Assembly (NCBI GenBank): GCA_029245955.1
Contig: JAQWOH010000062.1
Span: forward strand, 29,021-93,020
Direction: 5' to 3'
DNA from: Fuerstiella sp.
GTDB taxonomy: Bacteria; Planctomycetota; Planctomycetia; Planctomycetales; Planctomycetaceae
Length of the DNA: 64,000 bases
Shown here: one piece after another, positions 44,801 to 53,402 of the stretch
Layout of the letters: each line of letters starts with the position of its first letter
Numbering within the stretch: position 1 is the first letter of the stretch
Translations under genes and position numbers: made by a program
The notes under the pieces: model-generated
Databases searched by the model: none
The model's input: the letters and a program-made list of their open reading frames with translations, nothing else
What the model was told of the DNA's origin: nothing

Positions 44801-47521
44801 ATGAAGGCACTTGGAACTATCTGGGTCGTGCTGCTGCTGGCCGTGACGGTCACGGCGGGTGACACAACCATTGAAACGGCAGCCACACGCTTTGCGGCGA
44901 CCGATATCAGTGAAACGCCGGACTTTCAACGCCACGTTGTTCCACTGATGGGTAAGCTCGGCTGCAATGGTCGAGCATGTCATGGTTCGTTTCAGGGCCG
45001 CGGCGGATTTCGTCTGTCCCTGTTCGGATACGATTTCAAGGCCGATCACGACGAAGTCTCCGGTCGAGTGGATCCGGAGACTCCGTCAGAGAGCATGATA
45101 CTGCAAAAACCGTTGATGGAGATTCCTCATGAGGGTGGTCAACGACTGAAACCTGGGTCATGGCAGCACCGACTGTTGCTGAACTGGGTTAAGGCTGCCT
45201 CACCAGGTCGGTCTGATGACGCAGCTAAGCTGACTGGACTGGACGTGACTCCTGCTGAGGTGCAGTTCGCTGAAAATGGACAGCAGGTACAGCTGACGGC
45301 GGTCGCTGTATGGTCCGACGGAACTCGTGAAGACGTCACTGACCTGTGCCGATTTCAGACCAATGACGATCAGGTGGCGGATGTTACGCGTGGTGGATTT
45401 ATTGAAGCATCCTTGCCCGGCGACACCCATGTGGTCGTTTTTTATGACAGCGCCGTGGTGGCCGTTCCGGTCACTCGTCCGGTATCCGACAGGACCGGCG
45501 AAAATTACCCCATCACGCCGACGCCTACAAAAATCGACGAACTTGTCGTCGCCAAGCTGAAGAAACTGGGTGTGGTGCAATCCGATCGTTGTTCAGACGA
45601 AGAGTTCCTGCGTCGAGTCAGTCTGGATGTAACGGGAGCTCTGCCAACGGTCCAAGAAATTCGACAGTTTGTGGCGTTCAGCGATGCAGACAAACGGTCG
45701 AAGAAAATCGACGAGTTGCTCGAGCGGCCCGGTTACACCGCATGGTGGACCACCAGGCTTTGTGACTACACGGGCAACAGTGATGATCAGCTCAACAACG
45801 TCACGCCTGTCCGGCAGGCGGCTTCGCAGCAATGGTACGAGTGGATTCATGCTCGCGTTGAGAAAAACGTGCCCTACGACGAAATTGTCGAAGGACTAGT
45901 TATGGCGGTCAGTCGCGACCCCGGTGAGTCTTACGAAGACTATTGCCGGAACATCAGTCAGCTGTACCACAAGGGGACGGACAGTTCCTTTGCAGACCGG
46001 GAACAGATGCCGCACTATTGGTCCCGCCGCAACTTCCAGCAGATGGAAGACCGTGTGATTGGATTCGCCTACACGTTTCTTGGTGTGCGAATCCAGTGTG
46101 CCCAGTGCCACAAACACCCATTTGACAAGTGGACTCAGGAGGACTTCAAGGGCTTCCAGGGATTCTTTACAGGGGTCACGGGGCGAAATTCAAATCCTCG
46201 CCCGGAAAACCGGAACGACTACAAGAAGATGCTGGCAAAGTTCGAGACGGGCGACCTGCGGGGCGGCCAGTTACGCAACGAACTTCGTAAAATTGTGCAG
46301 CAGGGCGAAGTTATCCCGTTCGGCGAAGTTTACTCCACACCTCCGCCAGAGGTTGTCGTTGTCGAACGCGACGGCAGGAAACAGACGGTCCGTCGACGCG
46401 GCGGAAAAACTGCTACTGAAGCCCGGCTGCTGGGCGAAGATCCCATTGACCTGACGACATACGATGATGTCCGCGAACCGCTGATGGCGTGGTTGCGTTC
46501 GCCTGATAATCCATTGTTCGCGAAGGCATTTGTGAACAGGGTATGGGCGTCCTACTTCAATGTGGGCATCGTCAGTCCTCCGGACGACATGAATCTCGCG
46601 AATCCCCCCAGCAACGCTCCGCTGCTGGACCACCTTGCGGCCGGGTTCATTGATTCCGGATTCGACATGAAGTGGTTGCATCGGGAGATCCTGAACAGCC
46701 GAACGTATCAACTCAGCTGGCAGCCCAACTCGACCAACCGTCTGGACGAACGAAACTTCGCTCGCGCAGTGCCTCGACGACTTGCTGCTGAAATCGCATG
46801 GGATATAGTTTCCCAGGCAGTCAGCAATGACGAAAAATTCGCCCGATTCGCGAGCAGCACAGAAGGACGCGCGGTGGCCATTACCGGTGCCGGAACTCGT
46901 TATCGCGGCAACGGAGATGCCAGTTATGCTATGACAATTTTTGGACGGTCGATCCGTGAAAGTAACTGCGATTGCGACCGATCCGAAGAACCAAGTTTGC
47001 TGCAAACTATCTTCCTGCGAAACGACAGCCAGATTCTGGGAATGCTGGACACGAAGGAAGGTTGGCTTGCTCAGGTGGCGAAGGAGAATGGAGTACGGTT
47101 CACATCAAAGACTCCGTCAAGTGCGGACAAAGCCAAACTCGCCAGAATGGCTCAGGCTCAGAAAACCTATGCGAACCGCTTGAAGGCTCAGCAGGCGACC
47201 CTGGCAAAACTGAAGAAAAACAATGCCAGTGAAAAACAGATTGCCAGGGCAGAGGCACAAATTCGAAGTTCCCGCAGGAGGTGGAAGCAGTATCTTGAGC
47301 CTGATGGTGTGAAGGATTCGAAAGATAAACCTGCAAACGCTACCGTCGACGTCGCCAGGGCTGTTGACGACGCTTATCTGCGAACCCTGAGTCGCAGTCC
47401 AACGGAATCCGAAGCGGCCGCTGCTACTGAGTTTGTGGCTGGCGCCGAAAATCAGTTGGAGGGTCTCCGTGGTGTCATGTGGGCGCTTCTTAATACCAAG
47501 GAGTTCATTGTAAATCACTAA
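44801..47521 (+). CDS. DUF1549/DUF1553 exported protein with CxxCH-type haem motifs (PSCyt-like)
   Basis: The protein of 906 residues has a signal peptide (MKALGTIWVVLLLAVTVTAG), and AAGG lies before the ATG. An N-terminal block has CNGRACHGS, a C-x4-C-H motif seen in planctomycete cytochrome-like domains. A beta domain (about 150-220; VWSDGTREDVTDLCRF) of the BIG_2 type follows. DUF1549 spans about 245-430: DELVVAKLKKLG, DEEFLRRVSLDVTGALPT and a CAQCHKHPFDKWTQ motif. DUF1553 follows (ARLLGEDPIDLTTYDDVREPLMAWLRSPDNPLFAKAFVNRVWA, FDMKWLHREILNSRTYQLSW, RAVPRRLAAEIAWDIVSQ). Near 760-830 lies a Lys/Ala/Gln-rich coiled coil (RLKAQQATLAKLKKNN). The pair with DUF1501 is the usual one in planctomycetes. 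Confidence 0.93.
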   Translation: MKALGTIWVVLLLAVTVTAGDTTIETAATRFAATDISETPDFQRHVVPLMGKLGCNGRACHGSFQGRGGFRLSLFGYDFKADHDEVSGRVDPETPSESMILQKPLMEIPHEGGQRLKPGSWQHRLLLNWVKAASPGRSDDAAKLTGLDVTPAEVQFAENGQQVQLTAVAVWSDGTREDVTDLCRFQTNDDQVADVTRGGFIEASLPGDTHVVVFYDSAVVAVPVTRPVSDRTGENYPITPTPTKIDELVVAKLKKLGVVQSDRCSDEEFLRRVSLDVTGALPTVQEIRQFVAFSDADKRSKKIDELLERPGYTAWWTTRLCDYTGNSDDQLNNVTPVRQAASQQWYEWIHARVEKNVPYDEIVEGLVMAVSRDPGESYEDYCRNISQLYHKGTDSSFADREQMPHYWSRRNFQQMEDRVIGFAYTFLGVRIQCAQCHKHPFDKWTQEDFKGFQGFFTGVTGRNSNPRPENRNDYKKMLAKFETGDLRGGQLRNELRKIVQQGEVIPFGEVYSTPPPEVVVVERDGRKQTVRRRGGKTATEARLLGEDPIDLTTYDDVREPLMAWLRSPDNPLFAKAFVNRVWASYFNVGIVSPPDDMNLANPPSNAPLLDHLAAGFIDSGFDMKWLHREILNSRTYQLSWQPNSTNRLDERNFARAVPRRLAAEIAWDIVSQAVSNDEKFARFASSTEGRAVAITGAGTRYRGNGDASYAMTIFGRSIRESNCDCDRSEEPSLLQTIFLRNDSQILGMLDTKEGWLAQVAKENGVRFTSKTPSSADKAKLARMAQAQKTYANRLKAQQATLAKLKKNNASEKQIARAEAQIRSSRRRWKQYLEPDGVKDSKDKPANATVDVARAVDDAYLRTLSRSPTESEAAAATEFVAGAENQLEGLRGVMWALLNTKEFIVNH

Positions 47522-47639
47522 TCTACACGTCCCTGACGCATCTGACCAAACGTATGGCGGCTGAATTTGTCTGCCACTTCGCTTATTCAAAACGTCCCGC
47601 CCGGGCATGACCGGGATTTCACCTGAAGGACTATTAACC

Positions 47640-48941
47640 ATGGCTTTTTCTAGAACTTGTGATGGAGTTGGCCGACGTGACTTTCTGCGTGCCGGCGTTG
47701 CCGGCGGTGCCGGACTTTCCCTCGCCAGTTACATGCAGATGGCACATGCCGGTCAACTGAACAAAGGCGCCAAGGCAAAATCAGCCATCTTCATCAATTT
47801 GAACGGTGGTCCGTCACACATGGACACGTTTGACCTGAAGCCCGACGCTCCTGATGAGTATCGCGGTGAATTCAACCCCATTCAGACCAGCGTTCCTGGG
47901 ATTTACATTTCGGAACATCTGCCAAAGCTGGCACAGGTGATGAATAAGTTCTGTATTCTTCGTGGTGTTTCGCACAACGTGGCCGCGCATCAGCTGGGCA
48001 CCGAATACGTCAACAGTGGCAATCGTCCCCTGCCGTCATTGGAGTTTCCCGGATACGGTGCCGTTGTCAGTAAAGAACTGTCCGGTGATCCGGAACTTCC
48101 GAAGTTCGTGGCGATTCCCAAAAGCCAGCAGCGTCCCGGGTACCTTGGGGTTCGCTATGCTCCGATGAACACCAGTGCCACACCGGCCATCGGCAGTCCG
48201 TTTCGAGTACGAGGCATGTCACTTGGGAGTGGCCTGACGATTGAAGATGTCGAAAAACGCAACAACCTGCTGGCCAGACTGGATCGCACTTTTGGGGAAT
48301 TCGAAGCAGAAAATCAATTGCTGGACGGTCTGGGTCAGTTCGGGCAACAGGCTCACGCCATGATCACCAGTTCGAAGTCACGCGACGCTTTTGACATTGC
48401 GAAGGAGTCGCCTGAGTTTGCCGAACGGTTCGGCCAGTCCGGTCTGGGAGCCAGCTGCCTGCTTGCTCTGCGACTGGTGGAATCCGGTGTACGATTCATC
48501 ACCGTAACGAATGGCGGTTGGGATACTCACCGTGAAAACTGGGACGCCCTGTCGACTCGGCAGTTGCCACCGCTGGATGAGTCATTGTCTGCCCTGTTTG
48601 CCGGCCTGGAAACGCGGGGGCTGCTGGACTCCACCGTGGTCTACATTACTGGTGAGTTCGGCCGCACGCCCAAGATCAACACCGAGCGAAACGGGCGGGA
48701 TCATTATCCGCGAAACATGTTCATGCTGATGGCTGGCGGCGGTGTAAAAGGCGGCCAGGTGCTGGGTGAAAGTGACGAGAAGGGTACTCTTCCGAAGAAC
48801 GAAGGATTCAGTCCGGATGACGTTGCCGCTTCTTTCTACCACGCCCTGGGCATTAACCACGAAAAGGAATACAAGACCACGACTGGTCGACCTGTCATGA
48901 TCGTCCGCAATGGCAACGTTATTCCGGAACTGTTTTCATAA
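47640..48941 (+). CDS. DUF1501 protein with Tat signal
   Basis: The protein of 433 residues has a twin-arginine leader (RRDFLRAGVAGGAGLSLASYMQMAHA). AAGGA lies upstream of ATG 47640, which is the first codon of that leader. The domain is of the DUF1501/sulfatase-like fold: AIFINLNGGPSHMDTFDLKPDAPDEYRGEF, LPKLAQVMNKFCILRGVSHN, SGVRFITVTNGGWDTHRENW and VVYITGEFGRTPKIN. It always accompanies DUF1549/1553 in planctomycetes, and here follows it by 118 bases. No function is known; the fold suggests a metal-dependent hydrolase of the alkaline-phosphatase type. It is the last gene of the sigma-led run. Confidence 0.93.
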   Translation: MAFSRTCDGVGRRDFLRAGVAGGAGLSLASYMQMAHAGQLNKGAKAKSAIFINLNGGPSHMDTFDLKPDAPDEYRGEFNPIQTSVPGIYISEHLPKLAQVMNKFCILRGVSHNVAAHQLGTEYVNSGNRPLPSLEFPGYGAVVSKELSGDPELPKFVAIPKSQQRPGYLGVRYAPMNTSATPAIGSPFRVRGMSLGSGLTIEDVEKRNNLLARLDRTFGEFEAENQLLDGLGQFGQQAHAMITSSKSRDAFDIAKESPEFAERFGQSGLGASCLLALRLVESGVRFITVTNGGWDTHRENWDALSTRQLPPLDESLSALFAGLETRGLLDSTVVYITGEFGRTPKINTERNGRDHYPRNMFMLMAGGGVKGGQVLGESDEKGTLPKNEGFSPDDVAASFYHALGINHEKEYKTTTGRPVMIVRNGNVIPELFS

Positions 48942-49131
48942 AGCCGACTGCGGCCCGGTCTGCCCTGCCCTGAGGCAGCCCTGTACGGTGTCGCTGATCC
49001 CGACTGCCTGAGCGTACGGGTCGCAGGGCCTTATCGGGACATCGGCGCCGCACCAGGTCTGTTCAGAAAACGGGATGTTTCTATGGCATAGTGGATGTGG
49101 CACTGACAACGTACTGCCGACATCGGCTTGG

Positions 49132-50043
49132 TCAGTTGATCGCCAGAAGTGCGTCAGCCGCGGTCTTGATGCGTGGGTGGGCAGAGTCTGGTACACCCGA
49201 CAATAGGGGCAGGTGTGGTCCTGTCCCTGCGATATCGGACAGGGCAATCGCTTCGTGCAGGACGCGGATCGGATGGATGCTGTTACGCAGATCCTCCAGA
49301 GGCAGGAATTGTTTTCGGATCTTCTCTGCGGCGTCATAATCGCGACTCACGATGGCGGCCAGCATTTTTTGTGACAGCCCTGGATTCACGCAAACGCAAC
49401 CGGACGTGTAACCGGAACATCGGAATTTCGTTATGTGAATCAGCGCCGGCTGTTCACCGATGCCACTGCAGATGCGGCGTGGGTCCACTTTGTCGACCAG
49501 CCGTTCCAGATAGTCGTCCTGCGCAGGGTCATCGCGAACGATGGCATACTTGATGAACGAAACCAGTCCATCGGCCATAAGTTCAGCCGCTCCCTCGGGG
49601 CTGATGTAACCCTCCTCCTTGATATACAGCACGGCCGGACGGTTGATTGTCTCCACGAGATGACGAAATCCGGTCATCAAGCCCGGTTCGGTCATCACGA
49701 CTTTTGTCGGCAGCACCATGACCGTGGGAAACTCAGTCCCCTTCAGGACATCCGCCTGATCCATCATAGTGCCGTAGGCGGGGCCCACAGACGGAATCAT
49801 CAGTGTGTCATCCGCGGCGATTTCTGAAAGCATTTGCAGCAGCGTCGCATACTCGCTGACTCGCGCGTGATACAGGTTTGCATTTCCGCCGTATAACAGC
49901 ATCGAAACCCCGCCAGCCTCGAGATGTCGAATGATCTTTTCGTTGTTGCTGCGACAGAGTTTCAGGTCTCGATCTCTGGCCAGTGGAGGAACGGCGAGCA
50001 CGGACTGAGAGAATTGTTCAGAAGTCACGGGAGAAGTTTGCAT
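49132..50043 (-). CDS. DapA-like aldolase (dihydrodipicolinate synthase family)
   Basis: TIM-barrel Schiff-base aldolase of 303 residues. The lysine that forms the Schiff base is in LVSFIKYAIVRDD, and the partner Tyr in PAVLYIKEEGY. The usual GTTGE motif is replaced by LLYGGNANLYHARVSEY, so the pyruvate/Thr pocket differs from true DapA. That points to a different keto-acid substrate. ATG at 50043 is chosen; the frame is open upstream to 50193 but would overlap the VOC gene and has no family match there. It follows VOC, transporter and peptidase genes on the same strand with spacers above 130 bases, so co-transcription is unproven. Confidence 0.85.
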   Translation of the reverse strand: MQTSPVTSEQFSQSVLAVPPLARDRDLKLCRSNNEKIIRHLEAGGVSMLLYGGNANLYHARVSEYATLLQMLSEIAADDTLMIPSVGPAYGTMMDQADVLKGTEFPTVMVLPTKVVMTEPGLMTGFRHLVETINRPAVLYIKEEGYISPEGAAELMADGLVSFIKYAIVRDDPAQDDYLERLVDKVDPRRICSGIGEQPALIHITKFRCSGYTSGCVCVNPGLSQKMLAAIVSRDYDAAEKIRKQFLPLEDLRNSIHPIRVLHEAIALSDIAGTGPHLPLLSGVPDSAHPRIKTAADALLAIN

Positions 50044-50189
50044 CGTCTTGTCCACAGTTCGGATATTCACGCCGCAAACACGCTGCAAGAGCGCCCAGTC
50101 GCGGCCGGATAAATTCAGTGTACCGCGTGTTGTAATGCCGCCAGTGCAGCTTGCCCAGCGACCAAACCGGAACAGCAGCGGAAGTGCTG

Positions 50190-50660
50190 TCAATCGTCAC
50201 CATAAAGTTCCTCGAACCGCTGCGCGATATCGGCGGGTGTTACGCTTTCGATGCGTGACGCGATCGTCCAGCGATGGCCGAACGGATCATCGAGTGTCCC
50301 GGACCGGTCACCATAAAACTGGTCGCACATCGGTTTGAACTGCTCGGCACCGGCATCGATGGCGGCGTTGAAGACAGCGTCCGGGTCTTCCACGTAGATC
50401 ATCAATCCGACGGAACTTCCACCAATTGTCGGCGGTGCCTTGATCTCCATGTCCGGCACCTCGTCCGCCAGCATCACTACGCCGCCAGCGATTCTGAGTT
50501 CTGCATGACCGATAGATCCATCCGGGGCCGCAAGCCGCAGGATCTCATCCGCGTCAAAAACTGCCTTGTAAAACTCGATGGCCTTCGGCGCATCACGGAC
50601 TACCAGGTATGCCGTAACTCCCGAATACTCCGGCGGAACGGAATTCATGTTTTCAGACAT
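50190..50660 (-). CDS. VOC family protein (glyoxalase/PhnB-like)
   Basis: The protein of 156 residues has the typical PhnB-like layout: VTAYLVVRDAPKAIEFYKAVFDADEILRL, GHAELRIAGGVVMLADE, VGLMIYVEDPDAVFNAAIDAGAEQF and FYGDRSGTLDDPFGHRWTIASRIE. The metal ligands normally given by His and Glu are seen in GHAELRI and WTIASRIE. Members are glyoxalases, dioxygenases or antibiotic-binding proteins; the substrate here is unknown. GAGG precedes ATG 50660. It overlaps by a few bases only the unused upstream extension of the DapA-like gene. Confidence 0.9.
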   Translation of the reverse strand: MSENMNSVPPEYSGVTAYLVVRDAPKAIEFYKAVFDADEILRLAAPDGSIGHAELRIAGGVVMLADEVPDMEIKAPPTIGGSSVGLMIYVEDPDAVFNAAIDAGAEQFKPMCDQFYGDRSGTLDDPFGHRWTIASRIESVTPADIAQRFEELYGDD

Positions 50661-50874
50661 CTTCGCACTGGCCTCGACGGTACGGAACGGGCGAGCTCAT
50701 AGCCTGGTGGACACCGTGATATTTCGCAACCGATCAGCTCATCGGATTCCCGGCGAATGGCCAGGACGCTGCATGCGACCATAACAACCCCTATGGTTCA
50801 ACTCGACGACCAGCTGTCGTGCGTCACCCGGGCACACCGGGTCGCAGTGGTCTTTCACAGTGTCCGGTCTGACC

Positions 50875-51897
50875 TCACGTTTTAAGCTGCGTCGTGCGAG
50901 ACCGAAGCCCGTCCGCAATCCATGTATCGATGAATAATTGGGACATGTGGTACATCAGCATGGGCAGGATTGAAAACGGCAGTCCGGTCGCCTGAGAAAC
51001 CAGTATGCCAATTGGTAATGTCTTCTGGCTGCCCGCGAAAACACAGGCACGGCGGTCCTCTTCCGGAAAACCGAACAGGCCCGTGACATGCCAGACCACA
51101 AACATTGCTGCAAGGTGCAGAACGACACAGCAGACCCAGACGGTCGCGAACTCCTGATGTCGCAGGTTGCTGGACAATTCAGTTGCCCCGAACTGAATTC
51201 CACCTCGAAACGCAGATACAAACACCAGCATCAGAATGACGCCCTGAGCGATGTTACTGAAGGCGGGCTTATTAGTGTCGACGAATTTCTCCATCGGTTG
51301 CGAAAGTCGAACCATCTGCCCGACAAACGCCGGTAGCAGTGCCGCCAGAATCAACCGCCAGACCATCGAGCCGAAGTGCAGACTGCCCGATGCGTCAGCT
51401 GTCCCGTACCATGTGCTGCCCGCAAGCAGCCACAACGGTGTGATCAGAAAGCACAGACCGTTGGTAATCAGCGTCACCAGCAGAGAGACAGCGTCATTTC
51501 CCGCGGCGCGGCGAGTCCACACCGAGGCCGCTGCCATTGTACACGGCACGCTGGCGGCAATCAGCAATCCGACCCTCAGGTCTGCTGACTTCTGCAGTGC
51601 CAGCATCGGAAAACACAGCAGTGGAATAATAAGCTGATTCACGCCACAGGCGGTGAGAACCGGCAACGGTTTTCTTAGAGAATCGAATAGTCGTCTGCTG
51701 TTCAGAGTAACCGACATCAGAAACAGAATGACCGCCGTGCAAACGGATGTCGGCACTGAGTCCGCCGCAGTAATGAACCAGGCTGGCGGTTTTAAAGACG
51801 CCAGCACCAGAGCAAGGGGAATCAGGATGACCAATCCGACCAGAAACCAGTTTTTCCTTATCGTCAGGAATATTGAATTTGGCATAAGCTGACGCAT
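50875..51897 (-). CDS. Bile acid:sodium symporter-like transporter (SBF-like)
   Basis: Inner-membrane protein of 340 residues with about ten helices. Landmark stretches are FLVGLVILIPLALVLASL, QLIIPLLCFPMLAL, the polar crossover motif VGLLIAASVPCTMAAASVWTRRAAGNDAVSLLVTLITN and ACVFAGSQKTLPIGILVSQATGLPFSILPMLMYH. These match the SBF_like/DUF4137 group of the BART superfamily. The family carries organic anions with sodium; the substrate is unknown. ATG at 51897 or 51885 are both possible. It may feed the DapA-like enzyme downstream, since both are on the same strand, but this is inference. Confidence 0.9.
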   Translation of the reverse strand: MRQLMPNSIFLTIRKNWFLVGLVILIPLALVLASLKPPAWFITAADSVPTSVCTAVILFLMSVTLNSRRLFDSLRKPLPVLTACGVNQLIIPLLCFPMLALQKSADLRVGLLIAASVPCTMAAASVWTRRAAGNDAVSLLVTLITNGLCFLITPLWLLAGSTWYGTADASGSLHFGSMVWRLILAALLPAFVGQMVRLSQPMEKFVDTNKPAFSNIAQGVILMLVFVSAFRGGIQFGATELSSNLRHQEFATVWVCCVVLHLAAMFVVWHVTGLFGFPEEDRRACVFAGSQKTLPIGILVSQATGLPFSILPMLMYHMSQLFIDTWIADGLRSRTTQLKT

Positions 51898-52029
51898 TGT
51901 CGTCGGATGGAATGATGGCCTCAGTACCCGTGCACCGTCACCACGGAATCGTCTTCAGCCTGATTGAGAAGCGAAGGCAGACGATGACTCTCAAATGTTT
52001 CTGCAGAAACTCATCGTGAAGTCCGTCTT

Positions 52030-53238
52030 CTACGGCAGCGGGTGTGACGCCGTGCACAACTGAAAGTAGACTTCTGCCGCCTTCTCAAGTTGGTCGATTT
52101 CGAGGAATTCGTCTTTGGTGTGTGCCTGATTAATAGAGCCAGGCCCGAAGACAATCGATGGAACTCCCCCTGCGCACGTGCGCGAAGCATGAGTGCCGTA
52201 GGGTACCCCGATTGCTGAGTGATCGCCATCAACGCGTGCGACACAATTCAGCACAGCCTGTGCAAGTTGTGAATTGTCGGCATCGGTCAACGCCGGACTC
52301 TGAATCCACGGCGGCTCAAAGTCGAGCTCAAAATCCAGGCGTTCGGTCAGAAAACGGTGAATGTCGGCTTTGACCTGCTCATGGTCTTCGCCTGGAATCA
52401 CTCGGCGATCGATCTCTATGATGCATTCATCCGGGACAATGTTCACACTTGTGCCGCCCAGAATTCTTCCCACACTCAATGTGGCTCCTCCGCACAGCGG
52501 GTGTGGTGTCACCGTTCGGGGCAGCAATTGGGCATATTCTTCCAGGACAGTCACGACTTTGGCCATTCGATAGATCGCATTTTCACCCTGGGTCGGGTCG
52601 GAACTGTGGCAGGCACGGCCGACCGTGCGGATCCTGAATCGAGTCACACCGCGATGGGCAACAACCACATCCAGTAAGGTTGGCTCGGCGATTACTGCGA
52701 CATCCGGCGGACTGGCCAGGAATTCGGATTTGCCGCGTTCTAACGTCCAGTACCTGACCAGGTCTGTGATTCCCGTAGTGGTCGACTCTTCGTCGCACGT
52801 GCAGCTGAGAACAACGTTGGCTGCCGGGGTCGGCTGCTCCTGGCACAGACGGCGAAACGCAAACAGCATGGCCGCCATACCGCCCTTGACGTCGCATGCG
52901 CCGCGACCCGTGATGCGGCCATTTCGTATCTGCGGATCAAACGGAGGAATGGTCATGCCATCCACCGGAACTGTGTCCTGGTGTGCGTCCAGCAGAATTG
53001 TGAATTCAGAGCCGGGGGAGTTGAAACGGGCCAGAACGTTGTCCCGTCCCGGACTGACCTCAATGCGCTCATGTCTCGCACCGAAGGAATCAAAGTATTT
53101 GACCAGCCAGTCGCTCACACGACCTTCGAAGTAGATTGGTCCGTCGACGTCCTGACCCATCGGATTGACGCTGGGCAACGAAATTAGCGCAGACAGAATG
53201 TCGACAACGCTGTTCGGGGTCGTCGGTAACGTTCCCAT
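52030..53238 (-). CDS. M20 family metallopeptidase (ArgE/DapE/CPG2 type)
   Basis: Zinc-dependent amidohydrolase/peptidase of 402 residues. Metal-site blocks are ILLDAHQDTVP (His and Asp), ITGRGACDVKGGMAAMLFA (bridging Asp), CTCDEESTT (catalytic Glu and metal Glu), AVIAEPTLLDVVVAHRG and the C-terminal GSINQAHTKDEFLEID (His). The lid domain has HSSDPTQGENAIYRMAKVV and NIVPDECIIEIDRRVIPGED. The length is normal. AAAGG lies before ATG 53238. Substrate class (acylated amino acids or succinyl-diaminopimelate) cannot be told. The next gene on the plus strand starts 165 bases away. Confidence 0.93.
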   Translation of the reverse strand: MGTLPTTPNSVVDILSALISLPSVNPMGQDVDGPIYFEGRVSDWLVKYFDSFGARHERIEVSPGRDNVLARFNSPGSEFTILLDAHQDTVPVDGMTIPPFDPQIRNGRITGRGACDVKGGMAAMLFAFRRLCQEQPTPAANVVLSCTCDEESTTTGITDLVRYWTLERGKSEFLASPPDVAVIAEPTLLDVVVAHRGVTRFRIRTVGRACHSSDPTQGENAIYRMAKVVTVLEEYAQLLPRTVTPHPLCGGATLSVGRILGGTSVNIVPDECIIEIDRRVIPGEDHEQVKADIHRFLTERLDFELDFEPPWIQSPALTDADNSQLAQAVLNCVARVDGDHSAIGVPYGTHASRTCAGGVPSIVFGPGSINQAHTKDEFLEIDQLEKAAEVYFQLCTASHPLP

Positions 53239-53402
53239 TTTTGCCTTTCATTGGTGCGTTTGCACCTCGAATGATGAGTTATCGGTTGCCCGACGTGAAC
53301 CGACATTCTACCGTGGATGAGCGAGTTGCTCCATGCATCGAACTAACGATGCATGCGATCGATAGAATTACATATGTGTCCACACATCGTCGGGAGTCCC
53401 TG

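Noticed and set aside
46271..47005. Minus-strand frame of 244 codons
   Set aside because: It is antisense to the DUF1553 domain, which is certain.
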